64,000 nucleotides of DNA from Cellulomonas cellasea (GTDB lineage: Bacteria > Actinomycetota > Actinomycetes > Actinomycetales > Cellulomonadaceae). Position 1 is the first letter of the stretch. Every line of letters starts with the position of its first letter. Shown in pieces: positions 55,033 to 63,919 of the stretch. The stretch is from contig NZ_JAUDBQ010000005.1 in the NCBI RefSeq assembly GCF_030372105.1, positions 124,001 through 188,000 of the forward strand. Reading direction: 5' to 3'. The notes below the pieces were generated by a model. The model searched no databases, was not told where the DNA came from, and saw only the letters and a list, made by a program, of their open reading frames with translations. Position numbers and translations under genes: made by a program.

Positions 55033-55142
55033 GACTCGTGGAACCCACGGGAGAACACCCGTGTCGTTCGCCGGGGCGGTGGGGCCGCCCTGGTGCCGAC
55101 GGGATCCAAGGTACCGCCTCGTCAGGGGGCGGTTCTGCTGGG
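55009..55142. repeat. 134-bp direct repeat, right copy
   Basis: Near-identical to 50689-50822, including the first 8 bases of the tRNA-Lys gene but no further tRNA sequence. It marks the right border of the cassette. Confidence 0.9.
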
Positions 55143-55289
55143 GCGTGCGCGCGTATGGCCGTTCGTGGCGCGTCGGTGGAACCTCGGGAGAACTGTGCCA
55201 CTGCCCGAACCGGACGGCGGGACGGCGGTCGTCCACACCGAACCTTCCCCCGTCGCGTCGGCAGCGACCCCCGAGAGACTGGAGACGGT

Positions 55290-55766
55290 ATGACTTTCCG
55301 TGAAGTGCGGCACGCCTCAGCGGGTGCCCGAGTGGCCATCGTCGGAGTCGGCGTGGTCGTCGCGGTCAGTGCTCTGCTGCCCCAGTGGGCAAGCACGACG
55401 TCGGACTCCGAGCGGGCCCTGTTGGTCGCCCTCATGGCCTTCGTCGTCGGCCTCTGCCTGTTGGCCGCGGGGATGTCCTCGGTCACAGAGGTGACCACCG
55501 AGGGTGTTGAACTGACATTCCGCCTCGTGATCCCGATCTGGCATCGGCGCATCCCCTGGGACGACTTGTCCGTCGACGGTGTCGAGCGGGTCGGCGTCAT
55601 CCGGGCAGGGGGCCTTGGGCTGCGCTACCTGGGAGGCGGTCGCGTCGCGGTGCTAGTGCGCCCGGGGCCGGGTGTGGTCCTTCACACCCGTGGGGGCGAA
55701 CGAACGTACGTCGTCGGGAGCGACCGGTCCACCGAGCTCATCGACACGCTCACCGCGCACCGCTGA
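55290..55766 (+). CDS. Two-helix membrane protein with PH-like domain
   Basis: A 158-residue protein from ATG 55290, 6 bases after GGAG. Two N-terminal helices (VAIVGVGVVVAVSALL, ALLVALMAFVVGLCLLAAG) and a cytoplasmic domain (TTEGVELTFRLVIPIWHRR, IPWDDLSVDGVERVGVI, VVLHTRGGERTYVVG). The layout recalls the PH-like proteins left of the repeat, but on the other strand. The family is not recognised with confidence. Confidence 0.62.
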   Translation: MTFREVRHASAGARVAIVGVGVVVAVSALLPQWASTTSDSERALLVALMAFVVGLCLLAAGMSSVTEVTTEGVELTFRLVIPIWHRRIPWDDLSVDGVERVGVIRAGGLGLRYLGGGRVAVLVRPGPGVVLHTRGGERTYVVGSDRSTELIDTLTAHR

Positions 55767-55884
55767 GCACGCTCACAGCGGCTGCGACGGTTCGCACTGA
55801 GGGGTGCGCCGGTATCCCCACCGCAGGGACTGCACTCCGCCGGTGCAAACACCGGAGCCGCGGAGTACGGCGTGGCCCAGGGGG

Positions 55885-56139
55885 ATGGTCCGGTTGAGTG
55901 AAAGTAGCGCGGGTTGTCCACAGGGGCGGGGTGCGGCCCTAGGTTCCGAGCACATCGCTGGGGCGCGGGGCGACGGTGACGACCACATTGAAGGGGGCGA
56001 GGGCAATGACGTGCTCTACGGCGAGGCCGGTGACGACACACTCCTGGGCGGAGGAGGGAACGACACCCTCGACGGAGGGCCCGGTCGCGACGTTCTGGAC
56101 GGTGGCAACCGTCGCGATGTCCTGCGTGACGAGCCGTAG
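55885..56139 (+). pseudogene. RTX calcium-binding repeat fragment
   Basis: An 84-residue frame ending at 56139, one base before the next GTG. Five RTX-like nonapeptides lie at 55993-56127 ([45 protein letters not shown]). No secretion signal or catalytic domain precedes them; the upstream part corresponds to the non-coding part of a second copy at 59.3 kb. It looks like a remnant of a larger RTX gene rather than a working protein. Confidence 0.5.
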
Positions 56140-56700
56140 GTGAGCACCCCGCGGCGTGTTGCGCTCACGGTCCTGCTCACCGTCGTGCTGGGGGCTGCGG
56201 GCGCCCTCGGCGGTGTGGCGTTCCACTGGTACGTGGTGCAGCCCAGCGACGAGGAGTTGCTCGCCGCCTCGCGCGAGGTCGACCTCGGCGGGCTCAGCCC
56301 GACGACGACTCCCGTGATCACTGGCAGGTGGGCGCCGTCACTCGCACGCGGGGCGGCCGAGTGGTCCGCCAGTTCCGGTGACGTGGACTCCTTGGTCGAC
56401 GTGGTGGACGACCTGGAGGCGGAGGGCTGGACCGTCGACCGGGTCGTGGGGCAAGGGGCGATGGGGAGGGTGCACGCTTCTCGGGGCGGTGTGGACGTCG
56501 GCGTCTGGCTGCGCGCCTCAGACGAGGGCGGCGCCGAGGCGACGGTCGCCCTTGCCCGGGGGAACGCTGTGCCGTCACTGACGGTCACTGTCGTCCTGGG
56601 CGCTGTCGCGGGCGCGCTCGCCGGTGTCACCCTCGGTCTGGCGGTTCGGCGTCCGCGCGGAGGTCCCGGGAAGCCGGCGTCCTACCCGACGTGCCCATAG
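56140..56700 (+). CDS. Two-helix membrane protein, copy A
   Basis: A 186-residue GTG-started protein. One N-terminal helix (VALTVLLTVVLGAAGALGGV), an outside domain (FHWYVVQPSDEELLAASREV, LEAEGWTVDRVVGQGAMGRV, VDVGVWLRASDEGGAEATVA), then a second helix (LGAVAGALAGVTLGLAVRRP) and a short tail. The start directly follows the RTX fragment stop. A decayed paralogue is at 59511. The function is unknown. Confidence 0.65.
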   Translation: MSTPRRVALTVLLTVVLGAAGALGGVAFHWYVVQPSDEELLAASREVDLGGLSPTTTPVITGRWAPSLARGAAEWSASSGDVDSLVDVVDDLEAEGWTVDRVVGQGAMGRVHASRGGVDVGVWLRASDEGGAEATVALARGNAVPSLTVTVVLGAVAGALAGVTLGLAVRRPRGGPGKPASYPTCP

Positions 56701-56797
56701 CGGACACCGTCGAATTGGGCTTAGGCGCGATCGCGACGCTCGGGAGGCGCCGCCTCGCTGGCAGGCCCCGTGGAGGGCCGGCCAGCGGGGCGCCGGA

Positions 56798-58243
56798 TCA
56801 CGCGAGGTGCAAGACCGGGGACCGGTCGGCGTGCGCCGCGTCCTGCATGGTGTCCTTTCCGATCAACGCGGCTGCGAGGACAGCGGCGCCGACGAGGAGC
56901 CCGGCGGCCAGCAGGAACACCGCGGAGTAGCCGTCGACCGCGGCGGCGGGCGAGCTCGGGTCCCCCGCGCCGTCGACGACTGCCACGTACAGGGCGGTGA
57001 CAACGGCGAGGCCGATCGAGCCGCCGATCTGGTTGGACGCGTTGGCCGTGGCGGCGGCCGCGCCCGCGTCGTGCGGCGCCACACCGAGCAGCGACAGGTT
57101 CTGCAGCGGGACGAAGGTGAAGCCCAGGCCCACGCCCATCACCAAGACGCCAGGGAAGACATGCGACCAGTACCCGCCGTCGACGGTGATGAAGCTGAGG
57201 TAGGCGATGCCCGCCGCGGCGATGAGCGGGCCGAAGATCAACTGACGGCGCGGGCCGATCTGGTTCAGAAGCCTCGTGGCGAACGGGACCGTGATCATGA
57301 TGCCCGCGGTGATCGGCAGCGTGGCCAGGCCCGCGAACAGCGGGCTCAGCCCCAGCACGATCTGCAGGTGGAAGGTCAGGTAGAGCATCGCGCCGATCAT
57401 CACGGCGCCGGTGAGGGCCTGGAGCGAGAAAGCGGCCGCGCGGGCGCGGTTCCGCACAACGCGCAGCGGCAGCAGCGGGTGGCTGGACCGTGCCTCGACG
57501 ACGACGAAAAGCACCAGTAGCAGTACTCCGAGCGCGAGCAGGCCGAGCGTGCCGATGGACGTCCACGACTCCTCGGCCAGGGTGAGGCCGTAGACGAGCG
57601 AGGCGAGCCCGGCGGTGACGGCCACTGCGCCCAGCACGTCGTAGCGCCGGTCGCCCTCGGCGCGGCTCTCGGTGAGCAGGGTGAGCGCGCCGACGACGCC
57701 GAGCACGACGAACGGCAAGTTCACCAGGAGGCACCACCGCCAGTTGAGGTACTCGGTCAGCACGCCGCCCAGCAGCAGCCCGACAGCCGAGCCGGCGCCG
57801 GCGACCGATCCGAAGATCGCGAACGCCGTGTTGCGCTCCCGCCCGGAGGGGAACGTCACGGTCATGATCGCCAGCGCGGCGGGCGCCATGAGCGCAGCGG
57901 CGACGCCCTGGGCGCCGCGGGCGATCAGCAGCTCGCCGGCCGAGTGCGCCAGGCCACCCCATGCGGAGCCGGCGCCGAACAGGACGAGGCCGAGCACGAA
58001 CGTGCGGCGTCGGCCCCAGAAGTCGGCGATGCGGCCGCCGAGGAGTAGCAGCGCGCCGAATGCGAGGGCGTAGGCGGTGATGACCCACTGGCGGGACGTG
58101 TCCGACAGGCCGAGGTCGGCCTGCGCGCTGGGCAGCGCGACGTTCACGATGGTGCCGTCGAGGACGACGAGCAGCTGGGTCAGCGAGACGGTGGCGAGGA
58201 TCCACCAGCGCCGCGTGGGCGCGTTCGGAGCAGGGGTCGGCAC
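56798..58243 (-). CDS. DHA2-family MFS drug-exporter
   Basis: A 481-residue transporter with about 14 helices, started at GTG 58243. RRWWILATVSLTQLLVVLDG, TIVNVALPSAQADLGLSDTS, LLGGRIADFWGRRRTFVLGL (MFS motif A), LLIARGAQGVAAALMAPAAL and GLGFTFVPLQNLSLLGVAPH identify the DHA2 (EmrB/QacA) family. It probably exports drugs or antiseptics by proton antiport. It lies between diverged repeats and reads toward copy A. The gene upstream on the strand is an MBL hydrolase. Confidence 0.9.
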   Translation of the reverse strand: MPTPAPNAPTRRWWILATVSLTQLLVVLDGTIVNVALPSAQADLGLSDTSRQWVITAYALAFGALLLLGGRIADFWGRRRTFVLGLVLFGAGSAWGGLAHSAGELLIARGAQGVAAALMAPAALAIMTVTFPSGRERNTAFAIFGSVAGAGSAVGLLLGGVLTEYLNWRWCLLVNLPFVVLGVVGALTLLTESRAEGDRRYDVLGAVAVTAGLASLVYGLTLAEESWTSIGTLGLLALGVLLLVLFVVVEARSSHPLLPLRVVRNRARAAAFSLQALTGAVMIGAMLYLTFHLQIVLGLSPLFAGLATLPITAGIMITVPFATRLLNQIGPRRQLIFGPLIAAAGIAYLSFITVDGGYWSHVFPGVLVMGVGLGFTFVPLQNLSLLGVAPHDAGAAAATANASNQIGGSIGLAVVTALYVAVVDGAGDPSSPAAAVDGYSAVFLLAAGLLVGAAVLAAALIGKDTMQDAAHADRSPVLHLA

Positions 58244-58493
58244 AGGAGGCCCTTCGACGGCAGTGGGTGGCGTCCGGGGTTTCCAGCCCCGATCGGCGCC
58301 CACAGGAGCCAGACCAAACCCGACGCTCTCGTCGGTCAGACAGCGAAGAAACGGTACATCGCTCGGCGCCCGGCGGTCGGCCGAGGCGGCCGTGCGGCGC
58401 CTCACTCCACTCGCCGTGCAGCAACGCGCCGGCGCGCCGCTTCCGGTGCGCCGCCCGGCAGTGGCGCACCGGCGCGAGACCACCGAGAGCGAG

Positions 58494-59267
58494 TCAGCGC
58501 AGCGGGATCACAGCGCCTTCCTCGGCGAGCAGGACCTCCCCGCCGTACACCTGTTGAGCCGCGGCCAGCGACAGCGCCCTGTCATGGTCCGGCCAGAAGT
58601 GCGTCAGCAGCAGCCGTCGCGCGCCGCACACCTCCGCGACCTCGCCCGCCTCCCGGGCGCTGAGGTGCACGGGGTCCACCGCCGTGGGAGACCCGAGCGG
58701 GCGGTCAGTGGCATCGACGATGAACAGATCCGCGTCGCGACCGAGATCGACCAGGTCAGGGGAGGGGCCGCTGTCCCCGGTGAAGGCGACCACGAGACCG
58801 TCGGCGGTGGTCAGGCGGACCCCGGCGTTCGGCACCTGGTGCGGGAGCAGCCAGCTCTCGAGGCGGAACGGTCCGACCTGGGACTCCGGGGCGGGGAGCG
58901 GGCGCCAGTCGAAGACCTGGTCGACGGCTCCCGTGTCGTGCTCCTCGAGTCCCAGCACCCGCTCGCGCACGCCCTCGGCGGCGTAGGTCGGCAGAGCGGG
59001 GGCCTCGGCCGCGGGCCAGCCGAGCCACCGAGCACGGAAGAGCCCGTGCAGGTCGTTCATGTGGTCAGGGTGTCGGTGCGTGATGATGACGGCGTCGAGC
59101 CCGAGCGCGGTCGTCGAGCCCAGATGCTCCAACAAGCGCGCAAGGGTGTCGTAGCCCAGGTCGATGACTACCCGGAAACCCTCGTGCTCGAACAGGAACC
59201 CGGTGCAGGCCCGGCGCGGCTCGGGCCATGCGCCACAACTTCCCAGCACGACCACGCGACTGCTCAT
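58494..59267 (-). CDS. MBL-fold metallohydrolase
   Basis: A 257-residue RNase Z-like hydrolase from ATG 59267. SCGAWPEPRRACTGFLFEHE, DAVIITHRHPDHMNDLHGLF (HxHxDH), VVAFTGDSGPSPDLVDLGRD and LLLTHFWPDHDRALSLAA provide the dinuclear metal ligands. The substrate is unknown; similar proteins hydrolyse cyclic nucleotides or lactones. It may be cotranscribed with the exporter (gap 250 bases). Confidence 0.87.
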   Translation of the reverse strand: MSSRVVVLGSCGAWPEPRRACTGFLFEHEGFRVVIDLGYDTLARLLEHLGSTTALGLDAVIITHRHPDHMNDLHGLFRARWLGWPAAEAPALPTYAAEGVRERVLGLEEHDTGAVDQVFDWRPLPAPESQVGPFRLESWLLPHQVPNAGVRLTTADGLVVAFTGDSGPSPDLVDLGRDADLFIVDATDRPLGSPTAVDPVHLSAREAGEVAEVCGARRLLLTHFWPDHDRALSLAAAQQVYGGEVLLAEEGAVIPLR

Positions 59268-59510
59268 CACCACACCGTCGCCCGGTCGCCGTGGTGGCGC
59301 AACAAGTCGACAACGCGGATCGAGCCGCACGTGTCACGGATGGCTCTGGTCCGGCTGAGTGAAAGTCACGCGGTTTGTCCCCGAGCCTCGACGGTGCGGC
59401 CCTAGGTTCCGAGCAACGTCGCATCGGGGCCACGCCCGCCCGACGTGCCCTCGACATCCTGGAGGCGCAGTGACCGCGTCCGCCACGGACACCCGCGTGA
59501 CGAGCCGTAG

Positions 59511-60066
59511 GTGAGCACCCCGAGGCGCGTGGCGCTCACGGTTCTGCTCGCCCTCGTGATGGGGGTCGCGGGCGCCCTCGGCGGGGCGGCGCTCCACTGG
59601 TATGTGGTGCAGCTCAGCGACGAGGAACTGCTCGCCGCGGGAGGTCGACCTCGAGGGGCTCGGTCCGACGAGGCCTCTGGTGATCACCGGCAAGTGGGCG
59701 CCATCGCTCGATCGCGGGAGGGTCATGTGGGACGCCGAGTCCGACGGCGCGCATTCCGGGGCTGACGTGATGGCCGAGCTGGAGGCGGAGGGCTGGACCG
59801 TCGACCGGGTGGCGGAGCGCGGAGCGGCAGATCTGGTGAGCGCCTCCCGCGATGGGGCGGAGCTCGACGTCCGGCTGCGCGCGTCGGACGGGGGTGGCAC
59901 CGAGGCAACGGTCAGCCTCGCCCGGGGACACGCTGTGCCGTCGCTGACGACCACTATCGTCCTGGGCGCCGTCGCGGGCGTGCTCGTCGGTGTCGCCCTC
60001 GGTCTGTCGGTTCGGCGTCCGCGCAGATCTCCCGGGAAGTCGGCGTCCCCCCTGACGCGCCCATAG
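59511..60066 (+). pseudogene. Decayed copy B of the two-helix membrane protein
   Basis: The GTG at 59511 begins MSTPRRVALTVLLALVMGVA, closely matching copy A. Near 59638 a 5-base deletion relative to copy A (after CTCGCCGCG) shifts the frame; a second frame then continues VDLEGLGP, APSLDRGRVMWDAESDG, LEAEGWTVDRVAERGAADLV and ends PRRSPGKSASPLTRP, again like copy A. The RTX fragment before copy A is missing here. A clear frameshifted paralogue. Confidence 0.85.
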
Positions 60067-60264
60067 CGGACACAGTCGAAGAGGGCTTCGGTGGAGCGGC
60101 GCGTTGCTGAACGTGGACAGCAGCGGTGCGGACATTTCGCTGTTCGACCAGCTCAGAAGCCGCTCGGCCGCGCGCGCGAGGTAGCCTCCCTCTCCGTGAC
60201 GACCTGCGCTTTCACCTCCGATGACCGCGGTGTGCTCGCCGCGTCGGCTAAGCAGCGCTGAGCG

Positions 60265-61080
60265 ATGCGCGACTCGGATCGGCGCGCCCGGCGGCGGCTC
60301 CTGGGGGCGCTGTCCGGCGGTGTCGGGCTCCTCGCGCTGCTCACGCTCGCGGACTTCGTCCCACCCGGGGCGGACTGGTACGCCGCGCACCCCATGACGG
60401 CCAGCACCGTGACCACTGTCGTCACGTTCGTCGCGGTCAGCCTGCTGGTGGAGCAGTGGCTCAAGGAGCGGTCGGCCGCGCAGCTGCGGCTCGTCTCGAG
60501 CGTGGCCTACCGCAGCCTCGCGCAGGTGGTGAACGACGCTGGCAGGTCGTTGCTGGCGCCCCTGGTCGGAGCCGACCTGCAAGCTCTGGCTATCCCGGCC
60601 GGCAGCGACGACGTGGCGGCGGCGCGCGCCCGCTTGCTCCGGCACGGTCTGGAGCCGACCTTCGACCAGACGACGGGCTCGTGGCGCGGGATCGGCGCCG
60701 CCAGCCACGACGAGGTCCTGCGCGCGCTGTGCACCGAGCCCGCGTACGTGCAGATGCTGTTCCGCACGGCCGCGAACGGGAGGCGGCGGCTGCATGACGG
60801 CACCGCGATGTGGGCGCCCGTGATGCTGGGCGCCCGCTCCACGTCGGACGACCTGGGCGCCCTGCGCCGGCTCACGGACGCGATGGAGCTGCTGCAGGAA
60901 CGGTGCCGGCTCGGCGGCGTCATCGGCCGGGACCTCCCCGACTGGGCGCCCGACCCGGGCTGGCTGGACGCCCTCTCGCGCGACTTCTGGGCGGCTGTCT
61001 CGACGTACGAGAGCCTGCGCGACGACTTCGCGGAGCTGGCCGAGCTTCCCAGTGACGAGATCGTGCTCCGACGTGCGTGA
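60265..61080 (+). CDS. Hypothetical membrane protein
   Basis: A 271-residue protein from ATG 60265. Two helices (GALSGGVGLLALLTLADFV and TASTVTTVVTFVAVSLLVEQ) lead into a cytoplasmic, mostly helical domain (ARARLLRHGLEPTFDQTTGS, LRRLTDAMELLQERCRLG). No family is recognised. It overlaps the HAD gene start by 8 bases, so the two are likely cotranslated. Confidence 0.62.
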   Translation: MRDSDRRARRRLLGALSGGVGLLALLTLADFVPPGADWYAAHPMTASTVTTVVTFVAVSLLVEQWLKERSAAQLRLVSSVAYRSLAQVVNDAGRSLLAPLVGADLQALAIPAGSDDVAAARARLLRHGLEPTFDQTTGSWRGIGAASHDEVLRALCTEPAYVQMLFRTAANGRRRLHDGTAMWAPVMLGARSTSDDLGALRRLTDAMELLQERCRLGGVIGRDLPDWAPDPGWLDALSRDFWAAVSTYESLRDDFAELAELPSDEIVLRRA

Positions 61081-61765
61081 GGAGCGCCCGCGGGCCGTGC
61101 TGTTCGACATCGACGGGACCCTGGCCGTCGGGTCGAGTGCTCACCTGGCCGCGCTCGTCGCGACGGCGTGGGATGTGCTGCGTCTGCGGGCGGACATCCA
61201 GATGGTGGGGGAGCGCCCTCACCTCGACGACCAGGACGTCACCGGATGGATCGACTCCCAGGTGCTGCGCCTGCTCCGGGACCGTGCTCAGGCCGAGGGC
61301 CGGGTGCCGCTCGATGCCCTCGTCGAGCGCTACGTCGCGACCTACGCGGACGCGCTCGCGGACGGGACCGCCCTCGTCGGACAACCGGTCCCCGGAGCGG
61401 CGCACGTCCTCGACGCGCTCCGGTCGCGCGGGACGCCACTGGGCCTCGTGACGGGCAACGTGCACGGCGTGGCGCGGCTCAAGCTCACCGGTCTGGGCCT
61501 GGATCGCGGGTTCTCCTTTCACCGGGACGGGGGCTTCGGGGACTGGCGGGCGAGCCGTGCGGAACTGCCCGCGGCCGCGGGCCAGAGGCTGGGCATCGCC
61601 CTCGGACCGGAGGTCTGGCTCGTCGGCGACACCTGCGCCGACATGGCCGGCGCCAAGGGAGCGGGCCTGACGGCCGTGGGCGTGCTCACGGGCGGTGACG
61701 ACGAGGAGGAGCTCCGGGCCGCCGGCGCCGACGTCGTGCTGCGCTCGGTCGCTGATCTGCCCTGA
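61073..61765 (+). CDS. HAD-family hydrolase
   Basis: A 230-residue phosphatase-like protein. RAVLFDIDGTLAVGSSAHLA (nucleophile Asp), GLVTGNVHGVARLKLTGLGL (motif II), WLVGDTCADMAGAKGAGLTA (motif IV) place it in the phosphoglycolate-phosphatase/Cof-like group. GTG 61073 overlaps the preceding gene; an earlier GTG at 61052 is possible. The substrate is not known. Confidence 0.86.
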   Translation: MREERPRAVLFDIDGTLAVGSSAHLAALVATAWDVLRLRADIQMVGERPHLDDQDVTGWIDSQVLRLLRDRAQAEGRVPLDALVERYVATYADALADGTALVGQPVPGAAHVLDALRSRGTPLGLVTGNVHGVARLKLTGLGLDRGFSFHRDGGFGDWRASRAELPAAAGQRLGIALGPEVWLVGDTCADMAGAKGAGLTAVGVLTGGDDEEELRAAGADVVLRSVADLP

Positions 61766-61813
61766 CCGTCCACCGCGTCGACGCGCCGCTCCCCTAGGCG
61801 TTCATGTATGGTC

Positions 61814-61832
61814 CTTGACCGTTTCTTGACCG
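61814..61832 (+). promoter_or_regulatory. Tandem CTTGACCG before the BCCT gene
   Basis: CTTGACCG occurs at 61814-61821 and 61825-61832, an 11-base period (one helical turn), directly before AAGAAGGG and the start codon. It may be an activator or repressor site, perhaps osmoregulatory. Confidence 0.35.
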
Positions 61833-61850
61833 CCAAAGAAGGGTCACCCC

Positions 61851-63779
61851 ATGGTGAGCGACCGTCGTACGGGATCGACCGAAGGCGAGGCCGGCCATTC
61901 TCTGGTCCCACAACGGGCACGCGCAGCACGCATTCTGAAGGAGGTCACCTCTCCCGAGACGGTCGGCAGCCCTCATCCCGCACTGCTGCCAGGCATCGGC
62001 GTCGAGCAGACCCATCGGTCGTTCGGCGTGGACCGGATCGTGTTCGGGGTGGCGGCGGCCTTCGTGGTCGGGGTCATCGCCTGGGGTGTGCTGTCGCCGG
62101 ATGGGCTGGCGGACTTCGCAGCTGCCGGGTTCGTTTTCGTCACCACGGATTTCGGGTGGCTCTTCGGCGTCCTGACGGTCGTCGTCTTCCTGTTCATGAT
62201 GTGGCTGGGATTCGGCCGGCACCGCGTCGTCCGGCTGGGACAGGACGACGAGAAGCCCGAGTTCTCGACGATCTCGTGGGTCGCGATGCTGTTCTCCGCG
62301 GGCATCGGCATCGGGCTGCTGTTCTACGGCCCGCTCGAGCCGATGACGTTCTTCCTCGACCTGCCGCCGGCGTTCGCGGACACCACACCCGGCAGCGACG
62401 GCGCCATGCACATCGCGCTCGCGCAGACGTTGTTCCACTGGGGGCCGGTCGCGTGGGCGTACTACGCGCTAGTCGGCGGGGCCGTCGCGTACGCGGCCTA
62501 CCGCAAGGGCCGCACACCGCTGATGTCCGCGTTGCTCGAGCCGATCTTCGGGCAGCGAAGCCACGGCGTGCTCGGCAAGGTCGTCGACGTGTTCTCGATC
62601 GTCGTCACGCTGTTCGGAACTGCCGTCTCGCTTGGCATCGGCGCGCTGCAGATCGGTCGCGGGATCGAGATCGTCGGCGGTGTCGGCCCGCTCGGCAACG
62701 CCGTGATCGTGGGCGTCATCGCCGTGCTCTCCGTGGCGTTCATCCTCTCCGCGGTCTCTGGGTTGAAGCGCGGCATCCGCGCGCTCTCGAACATCAATAT
62801 GGCCCTCGCTGGAGTGCTGGCACTCTTCGTCCTCGTGGTGGGGCCGACCGTCCTGCTGTTGAACCTCATCCCCGGTGTGCTCATGACCTTCGTGGGCGAG
62901 CTGCCGGCACTGATGGCGCAGTCCGCCGCGACATCCCCGGATGCCCAGGGGTTCATGAGCGCCTGGACCACCTACTACTGGGCGTGGTGGGTGTCGTGGA
63001 CGCCGTTCGTCGGGATGTTCATCGCGAAGATCAGCCGCGGACGCACGCTCCGTGAGTTCGTCACCACGGTCATCGTGGTGCCGAGCGTCGTATGCCTGAT
63101 CTGGTTCACGATCGTCGGTGGCACCACCATGTGGCTCGAGCAGACCGGGGCGGCGATCAGCGAGGCGGCGTCAGGCCAGGACATGTTGTTCACGGTGCTG
63201 AACGAGCTCCCGTTCGGGGCCGTGACGTCTGTGCTCGCGATGGTCTCCATCGTGATCTTCTTCGTCACCAGCGCCGACTCGGCGTCCATCGTCATGGCGA
63301 GCCTGTCAGAGCAGGGCAACCCGACTCCCCGTCGCTGGACCATCGTCGTGTGGGGCGTCGCACTGGCGTCGATCGCGGCGGTGCTCCTCGTCGGCGGCGG
63401 CCAGGTCGCCCTCTCAGGCCTGCAGAGCCTCATGATCGTGTCGGCTCTGCCCTTCGCCATCGTGGTCATCCTCGTCATGCTCGCGTGGGCCAAGGACCTG
63501 GCCCGCGACCCGTTGACCATCCGGCGGCGGTACGCGCGCGAGGCCCTGGACCAAGGGGTGCGGGCCGGGATCGAGGAGCACGGGGACGATTTCGTCCTCG
63601 GGGTCGTCGCGACGGCGCCGGACGAGGGGGCAGGCGCCTGGCTCGACACCGAGGACCCCGCGCTGACCGACTGGTATCGGCCGGGAGCGGCCGAGCGCGA
63701 GCCCGCCATGAGTGAGGCCTCTGCGAGCGTGACGGCGGAGTCCGTCCCGGCGTCATCGGCAGGCAGCACCGAATCGTGA
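61851..63779 (+). CDS. BCCT-family betaine/choline/carnitine transporter
   Basis: A 642-residue transporter with 12 helices. MFSAGIGIGLLFYGPLEPMT, the signature WVSWTPFVGMFIAKISRGRT, YYWAWWVSWTPF (Trp box) and SADSASIVMASLSEQGN are BCCT hallmarks. The N-terminal 55 and C-terminal 100 residues are hydrophilic, as in osmoregulated members. It likely imports glycine betaine or related osmolytes with sodium or protons. AAGAAGGG precedes ATG 61851. Confidence 0.94.
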   Translation: MVSDRRTGSTEGEAGHSLVPQRARAARILKEVTSPETVGSPHPALLPGIGVEQTHRSFGVDRIVFGVAAAFVVGVIAWGVLSPDGLADFAAAGFVFVTTDFGWLFGVLTVVVFLFMMWLGFGRHRVVRLGQDDEKPEFSTISWVAMLFSAGIGIGLLFYGPLEPMTFFLDLPPAFADTTPGSDGAMHIALAQTLFHWGPVAWAYYALVGGAVAYAAYRKGRTPLMSALLEPIFGQRSHGVLGKVVDVFSIVVTLFGTAVSLGIGALQIGRGIEIVGGVGPLGNAVIVGVIAVLSVAFILSAVSGLKRGIRALSNINMALAGVLALFVLVVGPTVLLLNLIPGVLMTFVGELPALMAQSAATSPDAQGFMSAWTTYYWAWWVSWTPFVGMFIAKISRGRTLREFVTTVIVVPSVVCLIWFTIVGGTTMWLEQTGAAISEAASGQDMLFTVLNELPFGAVTSVLAMVSIVIFFVTSADSASIVMASLSEQGNPTPRRWTIVVWGVALASIAAVLLVGGGQVALSGLQSLMIVSALPFAIVVILVMLAWAKDLARDPLTIRRRYAREALDQGVRAGIEEHGDDFVLGVVATAPDEGAGAWLDTEDPALTDWYRPGAAEREPAMSEASASVTAESVPASSAGSTES

Positions 63780-63829
63780 GCCGCTGGGCGTACGCCGGCG
63801 CGTCACCGGGCCGCTGTCGCCCTGTGCCG

Positions 63830-63919
63830 TAGAGTTCCGGGCTGGTGTGCCGGGAAGTCTGGTCGGCGTCTTCGTCTGCGACCCCGCGGCGGAGCTAGAC
63901 GTCGCACCCAGGAGCGCCC
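63830..63919 (+). ncRNA. Candidate structured leader RNA of nhaA
   Basis: CTGG(T)GTGC at 63842-63850 pairs with GCACCCAG at 63904-63911, and GGTCG (63861-63865) with CGACC (63879-63883). The right arm of the basal stem overlaps the AGGAG ribosome-binding site at 63910-63914, as in translation-controlling riboswitches. Position before nhaA recalls reported nhaA-leader (Li+/Na+) riboswitch classes, but membership was not tested. Confidence 0.45.

Larger units (their letters stand above)
54914..55289. other. Junction region without a gene
   Basis: About 375 bases with no convincing gene. It contains the 16-bp inverted repeat at 54993-55032, the right copy of the 134-bp repeat at 55009-55142, and the promoter region of the next gene. 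A T7SS-type N-terminal coding part is expected here but absent. Confidence 0.6.

Noticed and set aside
50689-55142. A classical integrase-made island at tRNA-Lys
   Set aside because: There is no integrase, and the repeat matches the 5' rather than the 3' end of the tRNA, so a normal att-site model does not fit.
55885-56139. An active RTX toxin
   Set aside because: Only five short repeats remain, with no catalytic part, secretion signal or activation gene.
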